The notes under the pieces are model-generated. The model was not told where the DNA came from, did no database searches, and worked only from the letters and a program-made list of their open reading frames with translations. Below, in pieces: positions 21,173 to 34,100 of a DNA stretch of 64,000 bases. Origin of the DNA: Triplophysa rosa (Eukaryota > Chordata > Actinopteri > Cypriniformes > Nemacheilidae); contig NC_079910.1 of the NCBI RefSeq assembly GCF_024868665.1, positions 9,706,976 through 9,770,975 on the forward strand, read 5' to 3'. A program made the position numbers and the translations under genes. How positions within the stretch are numbered: the first letter of the stretch is position 1; the number at the start of each line of letters is the position of its first letter.

Positions 21173-22903
21173 CTGTTAAAAGAAATTGACATTCTTGCGA
21201 GTTAAACTGGTCTTTTACAGGCCGGGGACCTCTAGAAAAATGAGCACTGACATGATGTTACGTAATGTATTGAAGTTAGAGTTGGTATTTAAAGCCATAC
21301 AGAAAGTACCATATTGAATGCATTTCTATAGGCTACTTATAATGACGATCACATTGCAAAGCCATTAAAATAAATATAAGATGTACAGTCACATTTTTAC
21401 TTACAAATCAAATATTAAATATTTAGCTGAAGTTGCTTTAGTTTAAATAATACTTATTATCATATTTTTTCCCTTTTCACAAAACGTGACATCAAAAAAT
21501 GACGGACCCCCATATTAACGGCACAGACGCCAATGTGTCAAGGACCCCCCTTGTGAAAGACCCCAAGAAACACAAGTCACTTCAGACTAAAAGTGCTTTT
21601 GGCTTCATCATAGCACTCGCATCTTCACATTGAGCATAGTAGGAGATCACGCCACGGGCGGCATCCACTGCATGCCTTAATGAAAGCACCCGCTGTGTTC
21701 TGAGATCTTCTAGGTGTCTCGCTCTTGCTTTCAAACTATAAGGCTGTTTTATCACTGAGACAGCGCGGCAACCCTCAAACTTACAATCCTGCACTTTAAA
21801 CATTAAAGGTTATCCCACATATTTATCCCTCTAGCCAATTTCTTTATGTACACTTCAAAGGGTCTTCATTTTCCTACACACCTAATACCAATCGTACTGC
21901 GACGCTGTAATAAAGTGGAAGATATTGAACTGTATTATTATAAAGGTTGTTCAATAAAGGCTTGCGAGCAGAACAACAGTGCAATTTACTGCGGGCAATA
22001 TTTCAAGTGTCTGGAGCAACACTGCAAAATGGGAAAAAAATCCACTTGGAAGTGAACAAAGAGAATATTGCTACTTTTACTCTGTGGCTGGTTTCTGCCG
22101 TTATTTCTATTAGAGAGCAAAGATGCTGGTAAAAGAACCTGTCAGAAACGGGTCATATGAAACCGCAAGTATCTGCTATGCTGAAAGAAACACCTACCAA
22201 AAAAGTCTACAGGAGAGGTATGCGATTCAATATACAGTATATCAAAATACACATCAAAATTCTATATATTGTGATACCCCAATATCAAAATAAGATCAGT
22301 TTGCCAAACACAAGGGACTGGATCTGCACGATTAGTTCAGATATTTCTTGTTTTATTCCTGTCCTGCTGTGGGATATGACTTAGATTTGCACGTAAATAA
22401 ATAAATAAAAAAGATTTAAAACATGTCATTGCAATATTTTATTTGAAATATTGTGGGAAGAGGAGATGCAATATATCAATATATGACTGCATAAGCAAAG
22501 CCCTACTGATAATAAATATTTATTAGATTGCAATTTTTGGATTGAAAACTGAGACTTCCTGCTTGGCACATTCAGGCCAGGTATAGCTTTATTGTAATAT
22601 TTTCCCTGTGTTTGTTCTTGCTGCCCTCATGTAGCCGGGTAAACATTCATCGGTCCTACCAATCTGCCCTGCATGATCTCTCATCAGTATAGTCACGTCC
22701 AGATAAACAGAACTAGAAAAGCCAGTCACTTCTATAACATTTAACATTTAAAGGAGGGAGTTGCATGGCCATAAAAACACTGGCATAACCATCATTATTT
22801 TTGCAGTTCTTTCAGGTGCTACTAGTGGTGCAAAAATGACAAAGTTCAACTTTAATGTTGAACAATAAAGTCATAAAATCAAAACTATAAAGGATGCACC
22901 TAC
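21173..22903 (-). other. agrn intron, no recognised feature
   Basis: 1,731-bp AT-rich intron between EGF2 and EGF3. I see no clear repeat family and no coding signal. The open frames around 21582-22384 lack motifs. Confidence 0.7.
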
Positions 22904-23133
22904 CGGAGAATCCACTGACACATTTGCAGTGGAACATCTCAGCTTCTTTGACCTGACATAAGCCTCCGTTCTTGCAGAGGTTCGGCAAACATGGATTGTT
23001 GCCACACTCGCCCACCCCTGAGCCATACAGAACGTAGTCTTTGTTCTCCTGAAGGTTATAGGGATCGTTGTTGACGTCCAGCATGCGCACGCATCCCACT
23101 AGGCCTGCGGTGACTGACGTCCTTTCCTTTACA
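22904..23133 (-). CDS. agrn: agrin exon: end of LG1 and EGF2
   Basis: 230-nt exon, phase 2 in and 1 out. LG1 closes with VKERTSVTAGLVGCVRMLDV and NNDPYNL. EGF2 follows with GVGECGNNPCLPNLCKNGG then LCQVKEAEMFHCKCVSGFS. GSGVGECG-PCLPNPC is a strong agrin signature. The acceptor GTTCTTGCAG sets the start; the donor gtaggtgc sets the end at a split Gly codon. Confidence 0.97.
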
Positions 23134-23599
23134 CTGCAAGAACACACAAATCTGTTTGTCAGTACTTTTTACTAAACTTACAATGCCATGAACACAAAGT
23201 ATCTTCGTTAGCCCGTTTCCTGGTTATAGGGAGACCAGCTAGACCAGACCAGACCAGCAAACCAGCTTTGAGTGCTTTACAGTAAGATGCCTTTTTCAGT
23301 GGCATTCTAAAAACACAAAGCCCTTCTTCTTGATTGAGATAATAAACCGTTTTCTTGACTGAGCACAGTTAGACAAACATTAAATTGAATCCACGAGAGC
23401 TCGAGAGGTGTTTCACAACATCTCTGATTGACGCTAATTTGATTTGGCTATTTTAGCTCAATCATATTAAGTCACATTAGTTTCTCTGGCAGCTTTCTGC
23501 CTCCATGCACAGAAGATCTCCAGCAGCGAAGGGGTCAAGTTACTACTCTCCATATTGTTGATATTGGCTTGAGTGTTGTTGATGTGTGAAGAGTCTTAC
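23134..23599 (-). other. agrn intron within LG1
   Basis: 466-bp intron with nothing recognised beyond a short ccagaccagaccagcaaacc run near 23233-23270. Confidence 0.7.
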
Positions 23600-23815
23600 T
23601 CTGATATCATATCTTCAGGCACTCCTCCAATGAAAAGGTCCGTGTCCAGGTTGAGTCCGTCTGTCCCCGGGGGACTCTGTCCTTCGACACTCGGCTCATT
23701 ATCCACACTGAGCATGGCATTTCGTCTGTTGCGGACCACCACTAGTTGATGCCAGCGACCAGGTTTTACAAGGACTTTGCTGACAACTGAAGCTGTCCCA
23801 GAACCTGTGTTAAAC
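23600..23815 (-). CDS. agrn: agrin exon: LG1 second part
   Basis: 216-nt exon, phase 2 on both sides. It reads (R)[19 protein letters not shown], then [40 protein letters not shown] and [14 protein letters not shown]-x-L...R and [18 protein letters not shown] match vertebrate agrin LG1 almost word for word. Acceptor ATGCATACAG, donor gtaagact. Confidence 0.97.
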
Positions 23816-23902
23816 CTGTATGCATGAAAGAGAAAAAGGTGACAAGAGTTATCAACGTTTTTATCAAGAAATTATGTTTTCTTTTAAAAAACGCATACGT
23901 AC

Positions 23903-24095
23903 CTCAGCTCCACCTTTCCGTCAACCAGTGCCAGAGACAGGAAGTCCTTTTTGCCATTCTGCCCATTGTAGAGCAAAATTCCTGTCATCTCTGATGCCCT
24001 GAACTCCATGGCAATACGGACAGTATGGTATGCCTTCATGGTTTGGAACGCCAGGTAAGACTTGCCACCAAAGGATGGTGTGAAATACTTTATAA
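23903..24095 (-). CDS. agrn: agrin exon: LG1 first part
   Basis: 193-nt exon, phase 1 in and 2 out. It reads (V)[19 protein letters not shown], then [20 protein letters not shown] and [24 protein letters not shown](R). FLAF-T-RAYHT and LLYNG-N-GKDFLALALLDG of mammalian agrin LG1 align directly. An 87-bp intron separates it from the next exon. Acceptor CATACTCAG, donor gtacgtat. Confidence 0.97.
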
Positions 24096-25359
24096 CTGAG
24101 TATGACAGAGAGATAGAAAACAAAAACAGATTATCGGAGAGTCTGCTCTCTACCAATAGAAAACTAAATTCGACTCAAGCGTGTCACTGATGAGATTGCT
24201 AGTATCACACTTTTCTGTTCATGCAGTGCTTGTTAAAAGCCCCAGGGTTAAAAAATATAGAGTGTTAAAACAACGAACACTTCTTTAAGAAATTGTATAT
24301 TCTCCCAGGGCTCTTCCTGGCTGACATTTCCATTCCAGACAGAGAATCCGTACGCTCAGTCATCTCTCTCTTTCTCTCTTCTTGGCTGTCTCTCACCCTT
24401 TCCTCTGGAGAATGGCAGTCTGATGAAGCCTTCTCTCTTCATCACTCTTTAATGGGCCGATTGATCAGAGGAAGTGTTGGGGGACGCTTACAAGCCTTTA
24501 ATTAGTGGCTTCTTTCACCTCACAGTGGTTTGATACCAGCTAAAGTTCATGGATGTAATTAGTGTCAATTATAACCTGACACAGCTGCAAAAGGTGGTTT
24601 CATATCCCAATACCACCGGCAGAGAGAATGAAGTGAGCTCAAATTTCCTCAGTGCCACAGCAGGACTGCAATTTGGTATGGAAAGTCTGTCAAGTCTAAT
24701 TTGAATCATTTTTTGAATTTCGAATTCGGATAAACTCCCAAATAATGAAAATTCAATGATTCTCGTTAAGAAAGTGTAATACATGTTATAACATAATTGA
24801 ATATTTGAAGTATGCTTCTGTTGTGACGGCAAGATTTGGGGGTGAGCTTAAATAAAGAATGTCCAGGTCATGCTTCACAACAAAATCAAAAGAAAAACAA
24901 TATTTTGCATAAAGAAAAAGATTGTAAAAAATATAGAATGGATGGAAAATACTTTATAATTTACCATATATTTACTGTGCTATAGTAACATAGCATAGTA
25001 TTTTGTGCCATTATATTTTTCATAATAAATAAATCAATTCCCTTAAATTGTCATTATAGTAATGCTCATTCTTGTTGCTGCAATGCATAAAAAGGCTATA
25101 ATATTACTTGCAAAGTGTTAAAACTTTGCATTATGGGAATGTTTTCACAGCAATTATACCCTAAAAATGACACGAAAGACTCCAAAGTAAACAGAACTAC
25201 TTGTCACAAAAAATAGTGTTAACAAAAAATGTGTTGGTCTTCAAAGGCTTTATTGTCTTATTCACTTTTTTTCTTTCTTAAAAATATGAATAAAAACCTC
25301 ATTCAGTCAGCTGTCTCTTTAATCTACAGACATATTTATGTTTGTGTAGTTCTCCTCAC
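24096..25359 (-). other. agrn intron between EGF1 and LG1
   Basis: 1,264-bp intron. It is AT-rich towards 24900-25300. No repeat family or gene was recognised. Confidence 0.7.
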
Positions 25360-25698
25360 CGTTCTCACAAACAGTTCCTCCTCTGCCAGCAGGACAGATG
25401 CAGGTGAAGTCATTGCCCTCCTCCTGGCAGGTTCCACCGTGACGGCAGGGCTGAGAGTCACAGGGTCTGGTGGCGTGTACCACTGGCCTGGTCCTCATAG
25501 AGAATGTTGAGGTGGGGGCATGAGAAGGAGTAATGGTGGCCGGTGCAGCTGTGGTGGTCCTGCGGGTGAAGAAGTGTCGTCTGGTGGTGGGCCGGAGCGT
25601 GATGAAGGCAGAAGTGGGGGGCAGCGTGGTGGCGGCTGGAGTTGTGACAGATGCAACAGTGGTTGTTGTGGTGGTGAAGAATGGAACGACTGAAAGAC
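25360..25698 (-). CDS. agrn: agrin exon: Thr-rich linker and EGF1
   Basis: 339-nt exon, phase 1 on both sides. The first ~70 residues are a Thr/Pro-rich, probably heavily O-glycosylated linker ([39 protein letters not shown]). Then comes an EGF-like domain, [20 protein letters not shown] followed by [16 protein letters not shown]. Mammalian agrin has KPCDSQPCFHGGTCQD at this place. The longer open frame on the same strand over this exon is in the wrong frame. Acceptor CTACACTAG, donor gtgaggag. Confidence 0.96.
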
Positions 25699-26237
25699 CT
25701 AGTGTAGAGAAAGGGACACAGATTGTTCAATGGGTTGGACCAGTCATCTTTGAAAACGCATCCCTTTAAAAAAAATCCAAATTACCCTGGAAAACATAGG
25801 TTGTAGGGATTAAATGGGACCGAAATGTAAACCGATTAGAAATATTTTTTTCACAGACTCATTTTCATTTGCAAAAAATGGTAGTTAAAGGAGTTGTTCA
25901 CTTTAAAATAAACCCCCATTGACTTTCCATAGTAGGAAATAAAAATGACTATGGAGAGTCAATGGGGGCTTATTTTGAAGTGAACAACGTCTTTAAAAGA
26001 CATTTTTGTAATCACTCTCTACTTCTGTAATAGTTCATTCCGAATGCGCATGGCTGACTTTTATATATTAAGCAGAAATATATAAGACCATGGCTGTCAT
26101 TGGTCTCCATCCACTTTCATTGTATGTAAATAAATCATTTTTGAGTGAAATGACATCATTAAAATGACATCATCAAAAGCAAACTCAACAAACAAAAGCA
26201 AGAAAACAGACAAAAAAAGCTATTCAGAGTTGCATAC
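25699..26237 (-). other. agrn intron with small foldback element
   Basis: 539-bp intron; apart from the hairpin element at 25885-25997 nothing is recognised. Confidence 0.7.
25885..25997. mobile_element. short foldback MITE (family-1 related)
   Basis: A 113-bp near-perfect hairpin. The left arm is ttaaaggagttgttcacttt...cccccattgactttccatag. The right arm is ctatggagagtcaatggggg...gaagtgaacaacgtctttaa. The internal cattgacttccatag motif is shared with the family-1 elements. Confidence 0.8.
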
Positions 26238-26357
26238 CATAGTTGGTGATGCGAATGTTCTCTTCCTCTGGTTTCTTCACGACGATCCCAGTGTCTTTAG
26301 ACACCTTGAGCTGTTTTAGAAGAGCGCCCTCAATATCTTCCACACTGAATCTTGTGT
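26238..26357 (-). CDS. agrn: agrin exon: SEA domain, third part
   Basis: 120-nt exon, phase 1 on both sides, ending the SEA domain: (D)TRFSVEDIEGALLKQLKVS then KDTGIVVKKPEEENIRITNY. It corresponds to the APDVARALLRQI...VR segment of mammalian agrin. It lies before the Thr-rich linker, as expected. Acceptor TTGTTTCAG, donor gtatgcaa. Confidence 0.92.
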
Positions 26358-27168
26358 CTGAAACAAGAAAACACAATATTAAAAAGAGGCGAGACAAGTG
26401 AAAACACAACATACCAGCTCATGAAGCAAGCCCTAACCACCCCCCAGCCTCCTCCCGCTTGACATAACATATTGCAAATATATACAGAAAAGCCAGTTTT
26501 TAATAGGCCCCTGGGAGAAGCTGTTCTTGAACCGCCGTGCATTTCAGGGACGCTGGGATGAAACACTCTAATAACACATCCACAGATGGCCCTGTTACTG
26601 GCCACCGCAGACTGCGTTTATGACAGCCGCTTGTGCTAGAATTGTGCTCTTGTGTTACTGAAGAGGACCAATAAAAAGAGAACAGCAAAGGAGATTTTTA
26701 TCAGCTGCTGAGATGCCTGGAGGGTCTTAAAAGCACAAGGAGAGATGGAGGCTGAAATAAAGCAGCTTTCTCAAAAACCCTGGCCGATAAATTACCTCAC
26801 TAAAGAGGCCGTGCACTCTGACCGCTCCTGCAGCCTACACAAAACACCACAGCTGTATCTTGAGGGTTTCTTTTACACAACTAAACCGCCTCATTCTGTC
26901 GAATTTTCAAACGTACTACAAGGAAGTTTTACACGCTTTATGTTTCCTGCCACGGGCGTGTTTCTAACGGAGCGAAGACTGAGGGAATTTTGATGCGAGT
27001 CGGACTTTGTGTGCGAGAGCTTTGGAAATAAATTAGAGGCAGTTTGAAGTAAGAAATAAATAAGTAATAAGAGTACATTGCAAAGAAAGGCAGCATGCGT
27101 GACTAAGGAGGAAGGATAATTAAGAACTTTTTAAGTCTTTTGAAAACTTTTTTGAGGAGTTACTTTAC
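26358..27168 (-). other. agrn intron in SEA domain
   Basis: 811-bp intron with no recognised repeat or gene; open frames on both strands at 26330-26993 carry no motif. Confidence 0.7.
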
Positions 27169-27283
27169 CTGGACCAAAGTAGGCCTCTACGAAGGCTATT
27201 ATGGAGTTGCTGGGGGCCAGATTCTTCACCCGGACACTCTGGAAATCTTTCTGCACGTCAGACTTACGGAACAGCTCGTTCAG
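27169..27283 (-). CDS. agrn: agrin exon: SEA domain, second part
   Basis: 115-nt exon, phase 0 in and 1 out. It reads LNELFRKSDVQKDFQSVRVK then NLAPSNSIIAFVEAYFGP. SDV-KDF-SVR-L-P-S-A-V is the conserved SEA core of agrin. SEA domains often sit beside O-glycosylated linkers, as here. Acceptor TCTCCCCAG, donor gtaaagta. Confidence 0.95.
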
Positions 27284-29574
27284 CTGGGGAGAGAACGCGA
27301 ATGTAAGAGCAACAATAGTAGAAAAAAGAGCCCCAAAGTCCCACAATGCAGCGCATGAAACTGGTAATAAGCTCGATATGGTGATCTAGTTCTTGTTAAC
27401 ACCAAATTCCTCCACAGGATGAGAAACTGTGTCACTGGGAAAAAAACCACAGCTGAACCGCATTGGGTCCCTGTGCACAAATTGACATTTAACTACAGCG
27501 CAGAAGTAATTACACGTACACGTTTGGAAGGCAGCATAAATGTCAGCTTACCGCGAAGCCTGTTTAGAATCCGTTCAGCTTCCATACAGTATTTGGAGGA
27601 GCCTTCTGTTGCCAATTTGGTGCAACGTGAGAGGCTAAAGCCACCAAAAAGTGAATATTTATAGATTGTTTTACAGAGCTCCAAGGCTTACAAATGTACT
27701 ATTCATTCATCAATGCACCACATTGGTCAGGACTAGACCAAACCAAATAGTTTCTCATTAGATAACAAACAAAATACAAACAACTCCATAGTTCAAGTGC
27801 CTTCCAATTGCCACTAGCAATAAAAATCTTTCGGTATCAAGAACACTTAAGTCAAAATAAATATGGTGGTTTGCAATAAAATGCAACCTAAAGTGGTGCC
27901 AGAATTCAGTTGACTTTATATATGTGACATTCAAGGGCAGAATAATCTGAAATTGACGACAACACAATATTAAACCAGCGTGCAGTAAAACGGTTAGTGC
28001 AAATAGTGCCACATCCGTCTCTGTGAAACATCAAAAAGACAATTAAAATGAAATGAGATTTAGTTGATCCACAATTTACTGATACTGTAGTAATTCTACA
28101 TTTACAGCAAATTTCATTATCAGCAACTAAACAGCTGTGTTGCTATAAATTGTCAAAAACGTTTTTAACTTTAGTGCTTTTCTTTTGAGTATTTTGCAGT
28201 TTCTGATAAAGCATAGTGTCTGAATTTAATAAACTATACTAAAACTAAATATTACTAAAACTAGCCTGCACTACCATCAGTTAGAACATCTCAGTGTGGA
28301 GCCTTTCAAGGACCCCATTTACATCATCCTGTGGCTCCCTTCTCCACTCAAGAGAAAAAATAATGCATACATTATGGCTTTAACCTCTGGGCTGACACCC
28401 CCATGAGCTTATTTCACATTTGGACCATGCTGGGAAGAAAAAGAGAGGAGTCGCATACTCCATAAACCTCAGCGGAGAGCCCCCCTGCCAAAAAGAAAAC
28501 CAGGCTGCCGGCAGCCGGAAAGACACAGTGACCCAAAAACTGGCCCCCTATCGTCAGATGCTGCTTACAGACAGTCCAGCAGACAGGATTTAAAATGAAG
28601 TGAGGGAACAGACAGGGCGGAGATTCTGGATTGGACGTTCGCGGCTATCTCTCGTCTCAGTTGAGCCCGAGGGCATCGCGCGAGGAGGAGAATCGGGATT
28701 AGAACGCGCTCAAGGCCAATGAAACCATTTCAACCGCTGGCTCTGTGCTGCCCGTGGCCTCGTTTGAGATCTGGACCTCACTGTGAGACGGCGAGGTATG
28801 GGGGATTAACTTTTGGTGTCAGGTGGAGCGCTCATACAGAGAGGCCGATTACATCCTCGCTTAGTGCCCGTCTGGAATCTCGGTCACAGCGCTGGCTAAC
28901 ATTAGAGTGATAAGTAGAACTCATTATCGTGCTGCACTTCATTTCAGACATGCCCAAAATGGGTTAACAAGCCGGGAATAAATTGTCAGCTCCTTCATTA
29001 TGAGCCGGCAGGTACTTTGTAGTGTAAGATGAAGAATAAAAAAAACTGTAAAGGACCTATTTTTAGTATTTGGACAGCTGAGGGCTGGATAACAGGTTTC
29101 GGTTGATCACAAATCTCAAAGAGATGTCTGCATTTCTGGTGTGCTTGTCCAGAGAATGACAGATCATCAGATATTTTCAGTGTTTTATTTTTAGCACTCA
29201 TTTTATGGAAATTGCACTCACAAACAATCAAGTTAAGAGAACAAGAAGAACTACAGATATTTCCATGACTTCTCCGTGACTTCATAAATTTATTTATATT
29301 CATGACTTTTCCAAGCATGGATGTCAAAAGTTTTCCATGACTTTGAACAGCTGCGTGCGGCAATCACACATATTTATTTTCTTTTATATTTTTTACCTTA
29401 TAACTAAAACTGAAACTCAAAACTAAACTTAAAATAAAAACATGAACTCAATTTGAACCTCTCTAAAAATCCAAAAGCGCACAGAACTAGAGACCTGAGA
29501 CCTGCAGAGATGAATACAAATTCACTGCTATTGGCCATGCAATGACTGCACGATTCCACTGCGACATTACTCAC
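27284..29574 (-). other. agrn intron in SEA domain, no recognised feature
   Basis: 2,291-bp intron. I see no clear repeat ends and no gene. Stretch 28300-28990 is less AT-rich than the rest and could be worth a conservation check. Confidence 0.6.
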
Positions 29575-29702
29575 AGCGCTCTCGATGCTCCTGGCCGTCT
29601 CGCCAAACAGCTCTGACTTGGGGTCCTCCATCTCGGGTGTGTAGAAGACCTCCTGACCCTCTACCTTGTCCAGATGCAGGAAGCCACTGAAACGCATGGT
29701 TG
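29575..29702 (-). CDS. agrn: agrin exon: SEA domain, first part
   Basis: 128-nt exon, phase 1 in and 0 out. It reads (S)[19 protein letters not shown] then [20 protein letters not shown] and ESA. The run [22 protein letters not shown] is identical to mammalian agrin except at one or two positions, the clearest single identifier in the window. The acceptor is a C-rich tract ending CCACAG and the donor is gtgagtaa. Confidence 0.98.
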
Positions 29703-30540
29703 CTGTGGGGGGGCAAGGCAGGGAAGCAAACATGGTTATATCAAAGACCTTTGAACCAAACACACACAGGGTCTCACACACTCTCAGATTCACACGCTTG
29801 TGGTTGGTGCAGTCTGTAAGTTAGAAGTGGGGTAAAAGAGGTTAGGTGTGGATTTGGCTGCAGTGGAGGTGGAAGTATAGGGAAGTATGTGAGAGTATGG
29901 ATAAACAGGTGAAAAGGGGGGTATGGGCTGGAGTTTACCAGACCGAGACTCTTCCCAAAAGTTGGCATGGAGGGCTAAGTGAAGAAAGATCTGTTAGACA
30001 TACACTTAACAGGACAAACACATACATCACAGATACAGTATTACAAGACACTTTTTGATCTGATCTGGTTGGAGGGACTCTAAATGAATTTAAGGACCAT
30101 TGCGAGCATTTGTGGCATGTTCATTAAAACAAATCAGTTACAGTAATGCACAGTAATGCACTTGTGAGGGAAATAAACCGAGCCAGGATGGTTTAAAACC
30201 AGAAAATTAAAGCTTGTTTTTTTTAAAAGCACTTGCCTAAATTATTCAGTAAAATCTGTTTGTTCTGTGAGCTGTATAGTTTTCTAAACCATTCTTTTTG
30301 AAGTAAGACTACTTTTCTTGACGGATGAACCTCTGGGTATGAATTTGCTTCATGTAATCATACGTGTTACAGATTGTTACATCACATCGCTGTGGTTACT
30401 GGGTGTACCAGCTCATCACCATGACAACAGAGTTGAAAGATCGAATATAACTTTACACAGACAAGGCTAGTTAGCAATCCTCACATTACTCTTATGCTAA
30501 CATGCATAATGTATTACAGTGTGTACTTATATAACTGAAG

Positions 30541-30682
30541 CTATTTTACATTTATACATTTGGCAGATCCAAAGTGACATTCAAGCTGCCAATTTTAGCA
30601 GTATGTGTGTTTTCTGGGAGTCAAACACATGACCTTTCAGTTGCAAACTCAAAGCTCTGCCAATTGACCTATCATTAAGCCC
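30541..30682 (-). mobile_element. tRNA-derived SINE copy
   Basis: On the minus strand the head aggtcaattggcagagc fits a tRNA A box and ggtcatgtgtttgactcc a B box. The tail tttggatctgccaaatgtat matches the common teleost SINE tail (tctgccaaatgnataaatgt). The internal promoter is degenerate. Confidence 0.7.
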
Positions 30683-30850
30683 CTCCCCTCGAACGCAGAT
30701 TAGCCAATGGCAGTTGTATATTAGTTGCACGCGGACCTGAACTCGAACAACTTTAGGTTTCAACGCCATTGAGAAACATTGTAAGATCCGAAGCTCTCAG
30801 CGGTTCTCATACTTTCACTAAGTTATAGTTTTCTTCTGCTCAAGCAGATC

Positions 30851-31167
30851 GTTAAAGGGGTCATATTACATGGCTAAAACAAATATTATTGTTTGTTTTA
30901 GATGTAATGCAACGTGTATACACGATTTAAGGTTAAAAAACGCTGTATTTTTCACATACCGTGCATGTTTGTATCTCCTCTTTGCCCCGTCTCTGGAAAT
31001 GTAACGCCTCTTACCATATTTGGAACATCAGGTTCCAAAGCAATTGTACTGACAGGTACGCCCACCTTACTTGCGTATACATTTGGGCGGTCTTAGTCAA
31101 ATCATACCACGAACTGACGTAGATTTGTGGGGGTGTGGTTACACGAGGCGTTTCAGTCCCCTTTAAA
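30851..31167. mobile_element. short DNA element with ttaaaggg ends
   Basis: The left end gttaaaggggtcatattaca and right end cagtcccctttaa form short inverted termini around ~317 bp of sequence of a type common in fish introns. There is no coding capacity and no clear target duplication. Confidence 0.5.
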
Positions 31168-34100
31168 GTCATCTTGTGCTTCAGTATCGTATCTCTGGCT
31201 AAAACTGGTTAAGTGATCCATGCTAACGTAACAGTTACCAACCTAAATAGCTAACTGTTCTCACAGCATGTACATTGTAGGTCATAAACGAATGTTTACA
31301 TTTCAGTGTCTCTCCATATTAAACTGGTTAAATGTACATTCATTTAACCTTACCCTGCGGTACAAGAACAGTTGATCCTAGATGTTGTCATCTGCGATCG
31401 TGACGACCGTAACATGAGGCTTCTCCCGCTTGCGTTGTGATCTGTAAACCTTCGCTTCCAAACTAAATTTGTTATCCACCATTTTTATTTTTAAATCGTT
31501 TATATATCCCTCCATGGCATATTTAAGTCCAACTTGAATTCTCCTCGATGACAGAGTGTGTCCAAAATGTACCAAAAACAACTTCGGACAAGGTTTTCAC
31601 ACTGACAGCTGCCACTGAAAGACATTAGGAACTCTGGTCGCCTGTCCCGAGTTAGCAATAGTAACTAAGGGGGCGGGGCTTACCGATAGGTCAATTGAGC
31701 CATAGGAACCAATACTTTTTTGCGCTAACACCATTGTGCAACATATTCTGTCAATCCATCTTAACTCTTGAGCTTAGTACTGAACCCAACCTAGAACATT
31801 CCCTTTTATCGCTGACCTTTCTCATTGACTTTAATAAGCGGGAAAAGTGAGGGAGAATCAAAGGCCCGGTTTAACGTGACAGAGAGAAATAAATAATGAA
31901 CAAAAGAGAAACGCAACTGTAGGAAGGCGGGGAGCGGGCGTGATGCTGGGTTCTGTGCACCGTGTAATCAACCGAACAAATTGCCCAAATCAATCATGCC
32001 GGCCGGGCTCCAGCTTGGCTGGGACGGGGATAAGCACTTGTATGATTATCATGAAAGATAGCCGTAATTGTCTTCTAATCCCGAGAACGGGTGAGTGACA
32101 GAAGCTGGTTAAAACTGTGTGATAAGGGTCTTTTCGCCCAGACGCACATCACGTCCTATCTGATGGGATTTTCAAAAAGGAGCAAATGGGTGAGATTTGA
32201 ATGCGAAGAGAGATGGTGGAAATCAGAAACATCTGAGGACAGGAATTTCCCACGGAGAGCAAAGACACGAGGGGAAATCAGGCTTTAGATGTGATTTTCG
32301 AATTAAAGTCCTAAATTCTTCGCCACGATGCTGCCATGGTCCATCATTTCTAGCATGTACTCATTCAAATCGTCCTTATCTATGGTTACAAAGCGTCCAG
32401 ATGGTTTCCTTCAGTACAATGAGGTACATCATTTTACTTTTCGTTTTAATTTATGCTGTTTATGTAAATTCACACTTAACTAACATTTCAACTTTTCATC
32501 GAGACAACTGCAGAGTTCAACTTACAACTATAAAATTGTGCATGCCCTCTGACTAGATGTTTTTAAATCCATTAAACCCTCTCTCTTACCCCTCTTCGGA
32601 AGCTTCAATCACTTCAAGACAACCTGTTTTTACGACCGACTTAAACAGGTTTCCATTAGGAAAGCATCATTCGATTGATAACATCAGGAAACAAACCTCT
32701 ATAACACAGCAGTCAGGCAGGAGGGGGTAAACTGCACCTCTGGCTGTTTTCAGACGGATGAGGTAAGTTATCCTTCAGTTAGTGCATGACTAGCGTGGAG
32801 AGAGCTTAAGATGCCAGCGAAGACTGAATGCACTGGACATAAGCGCCCTCGCCCCCGGCCGCCATGACACATCACCAATAAACGATAGGGAGTTACGAGA
32901 CCCGGCTGATGGATATGAGACTCGACCACTTGACCTAGTGTTCCCTTACACAAAACATCTGCCTGCCCCTCAATGCTTGTCGTGTATTGATTGGTCTCCA
33001 TTGTGTGTCATTTCTGCTCTTATAAAACAGATGGGGCCAATGTGAGGAAAGAGAGTTTATGTGTGTGGACACATCTGGTGTTATGCCAGTGAGAACACGT
33101 TTGCTAGAAATGGTTTATCTTAACTGCTAAGAGCAAAATCTTCCTTTCATTCATGAGTTGAATTTGAAGTGATTGGCCAAAACTCACAAGAATGTATTGA
33201 ACTGCACTTAAACCAATTCAACTTAGCGACATTCTTTTTTCAGTTACTTTAGGTAAAATTAAAGCTGCAAACCTCCTCAATATTGCCATCTCTGTTTGAA
33301 AGATGAAATTGCAGGATACTTTATGTTTTTCTTGTTAAAATCAAATGAAGTCAAAGTGACAATTTCAGTGAAATTGCACTAAAACCATAACGTATAAATC
33401 ATTATAATAAGCTTACAGCTGTAAGTAGTTTTCATCAGTGATCTTTTACTTGCTAAATAACAGCTTTATGTTTATTTTTAACCAAACCAAGTTACAGATT
33501 TCAGCTTTAAAGTACGCTATCAACAGTTATAAATTAAGACCTAAACAACACTGGTACAGAAGCACTTCCTGTTTTACTTGTTTAACACAAACGTTACAAC
33601 AGCACATTTAGAACTGAATCAAATTATCTTTAGGATTCAAATATCTATGTGAAATAAACAAAAAAATGAAACTGGAAGTGCTTTTGGACCACTGTTGTTT
33701 ACCTCTTGCAAAAGGATCAATATGAATTTCATTGGCCACCTCGACTGAAATCCAGAAACTGAACTGAAACTAAGTTTTCATTTTAATTCTGAATTCAATT
33801 CAATTCGACACAGAACCTGCTCCCCTGCCTCGGCAGAACAGACAAGAACCTGGCACACTAAATCAACATCCACACGGCTGCTCTGAGATAATAAGAGCTT
33901 ATAGACTATAGTTTCCCCAATCATTACTGTCTCTGTCCTCCTCACCACCCTCTAAATCTTTCAGGATAAAGAGAATACCGCTGCTGGCGGCTTAGTCATA
34001 CAGCCGGTCTTACAGTATGGTGAAGAAACAAACTCATGCTGTGCTTTACTGTCTAAAATACAACCCGAGAGAGACATGATAATGTTTGCAGGTAACTTAC

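Larger units (their letters stand above)
29703..34100 (-). other. agrn intron with SINE and DNA element
   Basis: 4,398-bp intron. It holds a tRNA-derived SINE at 30541-30682, a small DNA element at 30851-31167 and a low-complexity AATT-rich stretch near 33760-33830. Open frames, the longest 119 residues at 32197-32556, show no recognisable product. Confidence 0.7.

Noticed and set aside
25458..25730. 90-residue His-rich minus-strand frame (HHHNNHCC...)
   Set aside because: Out of frame with EGF1; an alternate reading of the Thr-rich repeat codons.
27284..29574. Possible conserved noncoding enhancer in the SEA intron
   Set aside because: Conservation cannot be judged from one sequence; no specific motif cluster stood out.
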